Assembly (NCBI GenBank): GCA_002310015.1
Contig: DBYQ01000004.1
Location: 5,968-37,846 of the forward strand
Direction: 5' to 3'
Source: Bacteroidales bacterium UBA1182
GTDB lineage: Bacteria; Bacteroidota; Bacteroidia; Bacteroidales; Bacteroidaceae
Length of the DNA: 31,879 nt
A program made the position numbers and the translations under genes. Within the stretch, counting starts at the first letter, position 1. Each line of letters opens with the position of its first letter. Below are positions 16,987-23,737 of this stretch, one piece after another. The notes under the pieces are model-generated. The model saw nothing but the letters and a program-made list of their open reading frames with translations, did no database searches and had not been told where the DNA came from.

Positions 16987-18402
16987 ATGAAACTTATTCC
17001 TATATATACCTGGAACAAGAGCGTGCTCCAGTTCAACCGTAAGCGTGACAGCCTGTCACGTCAGCCTTGGTTTCAGGGTGTAATCCTGCTGTTCTGTGTT
17101 ATTGTGGCAATGCTGCTGGCAAATCTGCCTGCCACACGTTTCTATTATCACGCTTTTCTTGAGACCAGCGTACAGATTCATTTCCAGAGCCCGGACGGCC
17201 GTGTTGACTGGCTTTTCCCTCATGGAATGACCATAGAGAAGATCATCAACGATGTGCTGATGGTGGTTTTCTTCTTTACCGTAGGTCTGGAGATAAAGCG
17301 CGAGGTTGCCCATGGTGAACTTTCATCGGTCAAGAAAGCTCTGCTTCCGGTTATTGCGGCATTCGGCGGTGTCATCATGCCTGCATTGTTCTACACATTG
17401 GTAAACCGCGGCACCATAGCGGCATCGGGCTGGGGTATTCCTACTGCAACTGATATTGCGTTTGCAGTGTGCATACTCTCTGTTTTGGGTGACAGGGTTC
17501 CGGTTTCGCTCAAGGTATTCCTTACGGCTCTTGCCATAGCCGATGACCTTATTGCCATACTTGTGGTGGCATTCTTCTATGGCGGTCACATTAACCTGCT
17601 TCTGCTTGGATTATCAGTCGTGGTGATATTTGTAGCATGGCTGTTCAAGTACTTTGGACAGAAGCATGTGTGGATATATCTGCTGCTGGCTACTATTGTA
17701 TGGGTCCTGTTCTACTATTCTGGCATCCATGCCACTATGTCGGGTGTGGTAATGGCATTCATCATTCCATCCAAGGCCCGTTATGAGCGTTCATACGTAC
17801 TGCATAAGATCAAGTTCTTCTCACAGAAGCTGCTGTCATTTGACCAGATTGATGATGAGACCATGTTTCCCAACGGTCCGCAGCGTCATCTTCTGCGTCG
17901 CATTCACAAGACTGCATACGGTTCACTTAATATGAGTTACCGTGTGGAGCATGCTCTTTCACCCTGGGTCAACTATGTCATCATGCCGATATTCGCACTG
18001 GCCAATGCCGGTGTGGAGATACCTGACCTTACATATTTCAACATCTTCAATACGGCCGGAGTAACAGGCGGAGTAGGGCTTGGCATATTCCTGGGTCTTG
18101 TTTTAGGCAAGCCGATAGGCATTACTCTCTTTAGCTTCGCGGCCATCAAGACCAGGCTGTGTGAGATGCCTGAGAAAGCGGGATGGGCAATGTTTTTTGC
18201 GGTAGCTTGTCTGGGTGGTATCGGATTCACGATGTCTATATTCGTTGACACTCTCTCTTTCCAGGACGTTGCTCAGGTTGAGGAAATGAGAAATGCCGGC
18301 AAGATAGCCATTCTGATGGGCTCTCTGGCTGCCGGCATTTTAGGATCCCTGCTTATAAAGTTTGTTGCAGGAGTAAGCTCCGGAAAGAGATCACTCAGCT
18401 GA
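16987..18402 (+). CDS. nhaA: Na+/H+ antiporter NhaA
   Basis: NhaA exports sodium in exchange for protons and keeps internal pH and sodium in check. The 471-residue product is an integral inner-membrane protein with about 12 hydrophobic helices. The diagnostic motifs are present: FFFTVGLEIKRE (95-106), ATDIAFA (154-160) and LAIADDLIA (182-190). Asp186-Asp187 correspond to the ion-binding Asp163-Asp164 of E. coli. It is longer than E. coli NhaA (388 residues) because of a cytoplasmic insert at about 265-325 between membrane segments. The last 12 bases overlap the end of the convergent rubredoxin gene. Confidence 0.95.
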   Translation: MKLIPIYTWNKSVLQFNRKRDSLSRQPWFQGVILLFCVIVAMLLANLPATRFYYHAFLETSVQIHFQSPDGRVDWLFPHGMTIEKIINDVLMVVFFFTVGLEIKREVAHGELSSVKKALLPVIAAFGGVIMPALFYTLVNRGTIAASGWGIPTATDIAFAVCILSVLGDRVPVSLKVFLTALAIADDLIAILVVAFFYGGHINLLLLGLSVVVIFVAWLFKYFGQKHVWIYLLLATIVWVLFYYSGIHATMSGVVMAFIIPSKARYERSYVLHKIKFFSQKLLSFDQIDDETMFPNGPQRHLLRRIHKTAYGSLNMSYRVEHALSPWVNYVIMPIFALANAGVEIPDLTYFNIFNTAGVTGGVGLGIFLGLVLGKPIGITLFSFAAIKTRLCEMPEKAGWAMFFAVACLGGIGFTMSIFVDTLSFQDVAQVEEMRNAGKIAILMGSLAAGILGSLLIKFVAGVSSGKRSLS

Positions 18403-18549
18403 GAAATCTTCCTTGCCTACGCCGCACATGGGGCATACAAAACCTTCTGGTACCTCTTCCCAAGGGGTGCCCGGTGCTATTCCGCCCTCAGGATAACCTG
18501 CTTCGGGATCATACTCCCAACCGCACATATCGCATACGTACTTACTCAT
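18391..18549 (-). CDS. Rubredoxin
   Basis: This 52-residue gene is short but unmistakable. The product has the two iron-binding knuckles CDMCG (residues 6-10) and CPMCG (39-43), which hold one Fe by four cysteines. Between them are the conserved aromatic and proline residues (WEYDPEAGYPEGGIAPGTPW). Rubredoxins are cytoplasmic one-electron carriers. It is divergent from a flavodiiron protein, its classic redox partner, which supports a role in passing electrons to oxygen or peroxide reduction. Its 3' end overlaps nhaA by 12 bases, tail to tail. Confidence 0.96.
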   Translation of the reverse strand: MSKYVCDMCGWEYDPEAGYPEGGIAPGTPWEEVPEGFVCPMCGVGKEDFSAE

Positions 18550-18580
18550 AATCTTAATTGTTTAGGTTAATACTTCTTTG

Positions 18581-18588
18581 CAAACATA
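18581..18588 (-). promoter_or_regulatory. -7 promoter element of the rubredoxin gene
   Basis: On the minus strand TATGTTTG matches TAnnTTTG and lies 31 nt before the rubredoxin ATG. It is 21 bp from the divergent flavodiiron box, so the two promoters overlap and could be controlled together. Confidence 0.6.
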
Positions 18589-18609
18589 CATAAAATCGGC
18601 AGATTTTTG

Positions 18610-18617
18610 TAAGTTTG
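18610..18617 (+). promoter_or_regulatory. -7 promoter element of the flavodiiron gene
   Basis: TAAGTTTG matches TAnnTTTG and lies 21 nt before the ATG at 18639. A TTTG at 18577-18580 is too far upstream (29 nt) to be a good -33 box. Confidence 0.6.
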
Positions 18618-18638
18618 TGTCTGCTAAAAATATGGACT

Positions 18639-19820
18639 ATGATAAATAATTTAAGCGATAAGGTTAGGTACATCGGAGTTGATGACCTGGATTTGGACCT
18701 CTTTGAGAGTCAGTATATTGTTCCTGAAGGTATGGCGTATAACTCATACGTGATACTTGATGACAAGGTTGCCATACTTGATACGGCCGATGCCCGCAAG
18801 GCCGATGAGTGGAAGGCCAATCTCCGTGAGGCTCTTGCCGGCCGTCAGCCTGACTATCTTATTGTTCATCATATGGAGCCAGACCATTCGGCTCTTATAG
18901 CGTGGGCTCTTGCTGAGTTCCCCGCTCTTACCCTTGTGGCCAGCGCAAAGGCTATCCAGATGCTGGAACAGTTCTTTGAGGGCATTCAGATTGAGGGGCG
19001 TACCCTTGCCGTCAAGGAGGGCTCTGTTCTGGAACTGGGCAGTCACAGCCTTAAGTTCATCGGTGCCCCCATGGTTCACTGGCCGGAGGTTATGGTGTCG
19101 TTTGATGAGGCCGATGGCGCTCTTTACAGTGCCGATGCATTCGGTAAGTTCGGTGCCCTGTCCAAGTGCGGCTTCTATGGCCGCGATGATGATGACTGGA
19201 GTTGTGAAGGTCGCCGCTACTACTTCAATATTGTAGGCAAGTACGGTGCTCCTGTACGCACTCTTCTGGGTAAGGTTGCCGGGCTTGCGGTTAAGACTAT
19301 CCGCCCTCTGCATGGTCCTATACTTGAGGATAACCTGTCTGATTATATAAACCTTTATACAACTTGGAGCAACTATGCTGTTGAGACTGAGGGTGTGTTC
19401 ATTGCCTGTGCCTCTATTCACGGCGGCACTATGGTGGCTGCCGAGAAACTGGCGGAGATCCTGCGCTCCAAGGGTGTTGAGCGCGTTGTTGTAAGTGACC
19501 TCTGCCGCTCAGACATTGCAGAGAACGTTGAGGATGCTTTCCGTCATTCTGTTATGGTTTGCTGCGCTTCATCATATGATGCCGGTCTGTTCACTCCCAT
19601 GTATGATTTCCTGCACCGCCTGCAAATCAAAGGCTACTGCAAACGCAAGGTCGCAATCGTGGAGAACGGCTCGTGGGCTCCATCGGCCGGCCGCGTAATG
19701 AAAGAGATGCTGGGTGCCATGAACAATCTGGAGATTGTTGAGCCTATGGTCACCATCAAGAGCCGCATGAAACAGTCTGATATTCCTGCACTGGAATCTC
19801 TGGCTTCAGCGCTTCTTTAA
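18639..19820 (+). CDS. Flavodiiron protein (A-type flavoprotein, oxygen reductase)
   Basis: Flavodiiron proteins reduce oxygen to water, or nitric oxide to nitrous oxide, and protect anaerobes. I start the gene at ATG 18639 (MINNLSDKVRYIGVDD); the frame is open further upstream, but that part holds the promoter. The 393-residue product has a metallo-beta-lactamase-like domain with all the di-iron ligands: HMEPDH (His78, Glu80, Asp82, His83), His147, Asp166 and His225. A flavodoxin-like FMN domain runs from about 253 to the end. No rubredoxin domain is fused, so an external donor is needed; the divergent rubredoxin is the likely one. Whether O2 or NO is the main substrate cannot be read from the sequence. 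Confidence 0.95.
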   Translation: MINNLSDKVRYIGVDDLDLDLFESQYIVPEGMAYNSYVILDDKVAILDTADARKADEWKANLREALAGRQPDYLIVHHMEPDHSALIAWALAEFPALTLVASAKAIQMLEQFFEGIQIEGRTLAVKEGSVLELGSHSLKFIGAPMVHWPEVMVSFDEADGALYSADAFGKFGALSKCGFYGRDDDDWSCEGRRYYFNIVGKYGAPVRTLLGKVAGLAVKTIRPLHGPILEDNLSDYINLYTTWSNYAVETEGVFIACASIHGGTMVAAEKLAEILRSKGVERVVVSDLCRSDIAENVEDAFRHSVMVCCASSYDAGLFTPMYDFLHRLQIKGYCKRKVAIVENGSWAPSAGRVMKEMLGAMNNLEIVEPMVTIKSRMKQSDIPALESLASALL

Positions 19821-19822
19821 GG

Positions 19823-19993
19823 GGAACATAAAGCATATGGGGGTATAGGACAATGCCCTCCCACAACATCTTGTATCTATTTCAAAACTGTGAGCAAGCT
19901 CCCAGTTCCAAAATAGCTACAACCTGTCGCGGGCCCCTCCCACTGGTCTCGCGTGGGTGCGAGAGTCCTATACCCCCATATGCTTTATGTTCC
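19823..19993. repeat. Long stem-loop element 1 (29-bp perfect arms)
   Basis: The arms 19823-19851 and 19965-19993 are perfectly complementary over 29 bp. The 113-bp inside folds further. TTGTATCTATTT pairs with AAATAGCTACAA with one mismatch and continues inward through AACTG/CAGTT, and TCTCGC pairs with GCGAGA at the right. CCCTCCCAC occurs twice inside. No convincing protein frame is present. The element starts two bases after the flavodiiron stop codon, so it may also end that transcript. Confidence 0.8.
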
Positions 19994-20040
19994 GCTCACT
20001 GGGAAAGATTTTTTTCTCAAACTTGCTAAGTGAGCGGAAC
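19989..20040. repeat. Linker hairpin sharing bases with both long stems
   Basis: GTTCCGCTCACT (19989-20000) pairs perfectly with AGTGAGCGGAAC (20029-20040). Its left arm uses the last five bases of element 1 and its right arm the first five of element 2. The three hairpins therefore compete at their edges. Confidence 0.7.
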
Positions 20041-20164
20041 TTAAGGATATACCCTCTGGAAACCATGGCCGCCCGTGGGCTTGTGAACGGGAGGGGCCCG
20101 CCGCGAAGCGGTGGGAGGGATAGCGCGAAGCGCGTAGTTTCAGGAGGGTATATCCTTAAGTTCC
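20036..20164. repeat. Long stem-loop element 2 (21-bp perfect, 28-bp near-perfect arms)
   Basis: The arms 20036-20056 and 20144-20164 pair perfectly over 21 bp. The stem extends inward to 28 bp with two mismatches. Inside are two GC-rich mini hairpins with GAA loops, CCGC-GAA-GCGG and GCGC-GAA-GCGC. Element 2 read on the opposite strand has the same order of blocks as element 1: GGAAC end, CCCTCCCAC, a hairpin, CGGGCCCCTCCC, GTTCC end. The two look like inverted relatives. Confidence 0.8.
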
Positions 20165-20216
20165 CTCTCAAACAAACAGAAATTACACAGGGAAGCGGTA
20201 CTATGGTATCAAAAAA

Positions 20217-20241
20217 AAGGGTGACTCACAGAGCCACCCTT
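20217..20241. terminator. Bidirectional terminator downstream of the alpha/beta hydrolase gene
   Basis: AAGGGTG (20217-20223) and CTC (20225-20227) pair with GAG and CACCCTT, ending at 20241, with one unpaired base on each side. A run of eight A lies on the left and a run of T on the right. It therefore fits as the terminator of the minus-strand hydrolase and as a stop for plus-strand transcripts. Confidence 0.75.
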
Positions 20242-20260
20242 TCTTTTTTGCTTGACTTGA

Positions 20261-21307
20261 TTATTTCTTAGAAGCCTTGGCGCGCTGTGCGTTCAGGAAG
20301 TCAACCATCTTCTTGAGGTTCTCCTCAGTGTACATGGCTGCACCACCGTGGCTGCCCTCGGGCACGCGTACGATGTAGCTCTCTACGCCTGCCTCCTGCA
20401 TCTTGTCATACAGATACTGGCTTACGCATGATGCAACTATAGGATCGGCATCGCCGTGGAACATGTAACCTGCAACGTCGTTCTTATCCAGGAAGCCGGT
20501 TGCGCTCAAAAGCATGAACTTGTCCTCATTGCCCTCCTTGGGTGAGCCGATGAGCTGCTCCTCAGGGGTGTTACCTTTGCCACCGAATATCATAGCGTTA
20601 CCGCACTCCATCTGCAGGAGCTCTGTGGGACCTGACCAGTCGCAGAATGCGTTTACGTAACTTGACTCCTTGGTGTAGGGGCCTACGTTACCCTCGATGT
20701 CATACTCAGCTGTGCCGTACTTACCAATCTTTACGTTGTTAGAAAGAGCGGTAACTGCACTCAGGTGACCACCTGATGAGAAACCAGAGGTTGCGATGAA
20801 TGAAGTATCGAACTTGTACTTATCGGCATTAGCGCGGATAAAGCGGATAACGGCCTTGATATCGTTAACCTGTGCGGGCCACTTGGCATCGGCAATTGAA
20901 CGGTGGTTAGGGCAAACCACTGCATAACCGGCATTGAGCAGAGCTGCACCGATGGTGCCTAAATCAGCACCACCCTTACCATTGTTGCTGCCCCATGCGC
21001 TACCGTAGATGTGTACTACAACGGGATACTTATCCTTAACCTCCTTGGGCAGGTAGATGTCAAGATTGTGATAAACCTGACCGTCATATGCATAGTTGAT
21101 ATCTGTAAATTTCTCTGAGGTCTCAACCTGGGCACCACCCTGAGGACCGCCGAATCCGCCGAAACCGCCGAATCCGCCGCCGCCCATTGGCATACCGCCG
21201 CCGAATCCGCCCTGAGGCATACCACCACCAAAACCACCGCCCGGGAACTGGGCGAAACCTGTGAGCGACATCATTATAGCCGCTACGAGAAGAATGTTCT
21301 TTTTCAT
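20261..21307 (-). CDS. Secreted alpha/beta hydrolase (esterase-like) with Gly-rich N-terminal linker
   Basis: This is a predicted serine esterase with the alpha/beta hydrolase fold, close to the carboxylesterase/BD-FAE type. A signal peptide covers about residues 1-20. Residues 21-60 form a linker almost wholly of Gly, Phe, Met and Pro with GGFGG repeats. The catalytic domain follows. The nucleophile is Ser177 in GFSSGG; Asp288 (HGDADPIV) and His320 (GSHGG) complete the likely triad. The oxyanion region reads HIYGSAWG instead of the common HGGGW. The substrate is unknown. It has its own promoter and terminator and stands alone. Confidence 0.88.
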   Translation of the reverse strand: MKKNILLVAAIMMSLTGFAQFPGGGFGGGMPQGGFGGGMPMGGGGFGGFGGFGGPQGGAQVETSEKFTDINYAYDGQVYHNLDIYLPKEVKDKYPVVVHIYGSAWGSNNGKGGADLGTIGAALLNAGYAVVCPNHRSIADAKWPAQVNDIKAVIRFIRANADKYKFDTSFIATSGFSSGGHLSAVTALSNNVKIGKYGTAEYDIEGNVGPYTKESSYVNAFCDWSGPTELLQMECGNAMIFGGKGNTPEEQLIGSPKEGNEDKFMLLSATGFLDKNDVAGYMFHGDADPIVASCVSQYLYDKMQEAGVESYIVRVPEGSHGGAAMYTEENLKKMVDFLNAQRAKASKK

Positions 21308-21360
21308 ATTATTGTGTAATTAAGAAGTAACGTTCTGTAAATAATACTTTGCAAACCGCG

Positions 21361-21368
21361 CAAAGTTA
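21361..21368 (-). promoter_or_regulatory. -7 promoter element of the alpha/beta hydrolase gene
   Basis: On the minus strand TAACTTTG matches TAnnTTTG exactly and lies 53 nt before the start codon. No -33 TTTG with ideal spacing is seen. Confidence 0.55.
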
Positions 21369-21414
21369 AAACAATAATGAAACAAATGTCTGAAAATATG
21401 AAGAATTTTAGTTA

Positions 21415-21900
21415 TCAGAAAACGATATAATATGCCATTGCCACAGATGTGACGAGTTTCATACCTGTACCTATCAGAAAGCCCAAAAACGTTCCAAATG
21501 CTGATTTGAGTGCGTCGGCGGCGGATTTGTCCTCCTGGAACATCTCTGCAATGAATGCACCGGCCAGACTGCACGGTATCATGCCTATGGGTGTAAGGAA
21601 AATGCCGATAATCATACCTATCAGTGCCCCGCGGCTTCCCGCCTTTGAGCCTCCGGCCATTTTTGTTACCTTGGCAGGTATGGTATAATCAAGGATTGAT
21701 ACGATAATGGTCACGGCAAGCCATATCAACAGGCAGTTCGTGGTTATTTCATCGCCGTTGTCAGCAATACGTCGGCCCAGGAATGCCATAAGCAGTCCTA
21801 TCCAGCTTAACGGCGGGCCGGGGAGTCCGGGTACGATGCTGCCTATTATACCGATGACGGCTAAAATGATAGCTATTACTAAGAGTGTTGTTGACCACAT
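21415..21900 (-). CDS. DUF456 family membrane protein
   Basis: The 161-residue product is nearly all membrane helices and matches the DUF456 pattern: an N-terminal helix, then GSIVPGLPGPPLSWIGLL at about 20-37. A Gly-rich central part follows (MAGGSKAGSRGALIGMIIG), then GMIPCSLAGAFIAE at about 107-120. The function of the family is unknown. The gene is divergent from the DUF3109 gene with a gap of 52 bp. A weak -7 box, TACCTTAG, lies on the minus strand at 21927-21920. Confidence 0.88.
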   Translation of the reverse strand: MWSTTLLVIAIILAVIGIIGSIVPGLPGPPLSWIGLLMAFLGRRIADNGDEITTNCLLIWLAVTIIVSILDYTIPAKVTKMAGGSKAGSRGALIGMIIGIFLTPIGMIPCSLAGAFIAEMFQEDKSAADALKSAFGTFLGFLIGTGMKLVTSVAMAYYIVF

Positions 21901-21911
21901 ACTATAACTGA

Positions 21912-21948
21912 TTTGTGGGCTAAGGTAGCAATTATTTCACTAATTTTG
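21912..21948 (+). promoter_or_regulatory. Promoter of the DUF3109-lipoprotein pair
   Basis: TAATTTTG (21941-21948) matches TAnnTTTG exactly. TTTG at 21912-21915 is a possible -33 box, 25 nt away. The -7 box ends only four bases before the GTG start codon, so transcription should begin at or almost at the start codon. Confidence 0.65.
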
Positions 21949-21952
21949 CAGT

Positions 21953-22534
21953 GTGGTTCAGATTCAAGACACAATAGTATCACTTGATGTCATCACCAAG
22001 GAGTTCTGCTGTGACCTTAAAAAGTGTCACGGTGCATGCTGCGTGGAGGGTGATGCCGGTGCTCCAGTCACGCCCGAGGAGATAGCCCGAATAGAGGAAC
22101 TGCTGCCTCAGATAAAGGATATGTTATCGGCCGATGCCCTTAAGGCAATAGAGGAGAAGGGCATAGCTTATCCGGATCCGGAGGGAGAGCTGGTTACTCA
22201 GATTGTGAATGGTAAGGACTGCGTCTTTACCTGCTATGATGAGAACGGATGCTGCTATTGTGCCATTGAAAAGGCATACCGTGAGGGAAAGGTAAGTTTC
22301 ATGAAACCCGTTTCATGCCATCTGTATCCCATCCGTGTCAAGAAACTGGGCCCCTATTGGGGGTTGAACTACAACCGTTGGGATGTGTGCCAGGCTGCTG
22401 TCATCAAAGGGCACAGAGAACATATTCCTGTATATAAGTGCCTGAAGGAACCTCTCATTCGCCGTTTCGGACAGGAGTGGTATGATGAACTGGAGCTGAC
22501 GGTGAGTGAAATGAAGAAACAGAATATTATATAA
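21953..22534 (+). CDS. DUF3109 family cysteine-rich protein
   Basis: The 193-residue product matches DUF3109, a family of unknown function found mainly in Bacteroidetes. It is soluble and rich in cysteine: CCDLKKCHGACCVEGD (19-34), then CVFTC, NGCCYC, SCHLYPIR and CQAA. This pattern suggests bound zinc or an Fe-S cluster, as in the distantly similar YkgJ proteins; that is inference. The start is GTG 21953, since there is no ATG nearby and family members begin with a sequence like MVQIQDTIVSLDV. The next gene starts two bases after its stop, so the two form an operon. Confidence 0.9.
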   Translation: MVQIQDTIVSLDVITKEFCCDLKKCHGACCVEGDAGAPVTPEEIARIEELLPQIKDMLSADALKAIEEKGIAYPDPEGELVTQIVNGKDCVFTCYDENGCCYCAIEKAYREGKVSFMKPVSCHLYPIRVKKLGPYWGLNYNRWDVCQAAVIKGHREHIPVYKCLKEPLIRRFGQEWYDELELTVSEMKKQNII

Positions 22535-22536
22535 AT

Positions 22537-23298
22537 ATGAAATCAGGACCAATTATCAGATATTGTGTCATTCTGGCTGTATTAGTTATGGCTATTGTAA
22601 TGTCATCTTGTGGCAGCGGTTATCAGGATATGCCGTTTGGCGGTATGAAGGGACGTGTCCAGAAGTTAACTGTGATTCACAAAGAGCCTGAAATGTGGCA
22701 TACAGGAAAGAAGAGTACAGATGTGATGTCTATTGAAGCGTCTGCTTATGATATCAACGGAAATGAGATTTGTTCTGCACAGATGGATAGCGCCGGTAGA
22801 GTTCTTGGCGAAGCTGAGAGTCTGTTTGAAAAAGGAGTGTGCATACGCAGCACCCAGAAATCAGGAAAAAGGGTTATAGCCCGTCTTAATCTGTTATCAC
22901 ACACTAAACATACGTTGGAATATAAGAAGGAGGTGCTTGGTAAATCGGTAAGAATGGTTGTAAAGAAGAGTTCTTTTGGACGTAGGCACAAGTCTGTAGT
23001 CATTGAGGACGGAAATACTGTAACCATCAGTGTAATAAGGACAGACCGTAATGGTTATCCCGTAAAAATCAAGGAGGTTCAACCTCAGACCGGTTTTGAA
23101 GCTTTACAGTTGAATGTTTATGATGATGATCATAATCTAATAGAGAAACGTGTTAAAACATCAGATGAGGAGAAAGAGGAGATAATCTATATAAAATACT
23201 CTGATTTTGATGAAAAGGGTAATTGGCGTGAGGCACGTACATTCAATCGTAACGGTTTTCCGGTAGAGGTTCTTGTGCGTGAGATAGAGTATTGGTAA
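22537..23298 (+). CDS. Predicted lipoprotein, unknown function
   Basis: The family is not recognised. The 253-residue product has a hydrophobic signal ending in the lipobox-like VMSSC, with the lipid cysteine at residue 25. The mature part is hydrophilic and contains repeated short blocks such as YDINGNE, DRNGYP, DEKGNW and NRNGFP, which recall the loose repeats of YD- or RHS-like beta proteins. The residues after the cysteine (GSGYQ) are not acidic, so it may stay on the periplasmic side. It follows the DUF3109 gene with a 2-bp gap, and is A/T-richer than it. Confidence 0.82.
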   Translation: MKSGPIIRYCVILAVLVMAIVMSSCGSGYQDMPFGGMKGRVQKLTVIHKEPEMWHTGKKSTDVMSIEASAYDINGNEICSAQMDSAGRVLGEAESLFEKGVCIRSTQKSGKRVIARLNLLSHTKHTLEYKKEVLGKSVRMVVKKSSFGRRHKSVVIEDGNTVTISVIRTDRNGYPVKIKEVQPQTGFEALQLNVYDDDHNLIEKRVKTSDEEKEEIIYIKYSDFDEKGNWREARTFNRNGFPVEVLVREIEYW

Positions 23299-23336
23299 AT
23301 ATCAGTTGGTGTTACGCCTAATTAAAAAAACACTCC

Positions 23337-23370
23337 TTTGGACAGATAATGTAAAAAAGGAGTATCTTTG
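23337..23370 (+). promoter_or_regulatory. Promoter of tRNA-Val(CAC)
   Basis: TTTG (23337-23340) and TATCTTTG (23363-23370) are 22 nt apart. The -7 box ends six bases before the mature tRNA. Confidence 0.75.
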
Positions 23371-23376
23371 CCCCAC

Positions 23377-23451
23377 GTTTCGTTAGCTCAGCCGGTTCAG
23401 AGCGCTTGCTTCACACGCAAGAGGTCGGCGGTTCGAACCCGCCACGAAACA
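23377..23451 (+). tRNA. tRNA-Val (anticodon CAC)
   Basis: A full 75-nt cloverleaf. The acceptor GTTTCGT pairs with ACGAAAC, the D stem GCTC with GAGC, the anticodon stem CTTGC with GCAAG, and the T stem GGCGG with CCGCC around TTCGAAC. The 7-nt loop TTCACAC gives anticodon CAC, for codon GUG. The discriminator base is A and CCA is not encoded. Confidence 0.96.
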
Positions 23452-23461
23452 CAAAGCAAAT

Positions 23462-23490
23462 GACCACCCGAGAGGGTGGTCGTTTTATTT
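23462..23490 (+). terminator. Terminator of tRNA-Val(CAC)
   Basis: GACCACCC (23462-23469) pairs with GGGTGGTC (23474-23481) over a GAGA loop and is followed by GTTTTATTT. It begins ten bases after the tRNA. Confidence 0.85.
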
Positions 23491-23580
23491 ACAGTCTGCC
23501 CCTAAGTCAAGCTTGCTTGGATTAGGGGCAGACTGCAAATAAAACTCATCCTGGCGTAGCCTGGATGTAATTTGCTTTGC
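23482..23580. repeat. Nested inverted repeats downstream of tRNA-Val(CAC)
   Basis: A 24-bp stem with one mismatch joins 23482-23505 and 23522-23545 around a 16-bp loop that holds the palindrome CAAGCTTG. Next is CATCC...GGATG (about 23548-23566). The sequence CAAAGCAAAT just after the tRNA (about 23452-23461) recurs inverted as ATTTGCTTTG (about 23570-23579), which encloses the whole set. A further imperfect hairpin, GCGGAT...ATCCGC, lies at about 23605-23627. No gene is seen between 23452 and 23737. Confidence 0.75.
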
Positions 23581-23686
23581 CCAGTTAGCTCCCCGCAGGG
23601 GTTTGCGGATGCGCGTCAGCGAATCCGCCCCAAACCTTGCCCTCTAATTTATTCCTATTGAGTCTCTTTTTTAGCATTATTAGTTT

Positions 23687-23694
23687 TACTTTTG
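23687..23694 (+). promoter_or_regulatory. -7 promoter element of the 1267-residue protein gene
   Basis: TACTTTTG matches TAnnTTTG and lies 43 nt before the start codon. The -33 region is T-rich but has no clear TTTG. Confidence 0.5.
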
Positions 23695-23737
23695 GTAAGT
23701 TTTTGCAACCTATGTATAGAGACCAATTACCCTGCTT

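Noticed and set aside
18744..19421. A 225-codon minus-strand frame inside the flavodiiron gene
   Set aside because: It is antisense to a well-supported enzyme with all its metal ligands, and has no promoter or recognisable domain.
19957..20271. A 104-codon plus-strand frame in the stem-loop region
   Set aside because: It is composed of the arms and inner hairpins of the palindromic elements and has no protein-like character; the open frame is a by-product of GC-rich repeats.
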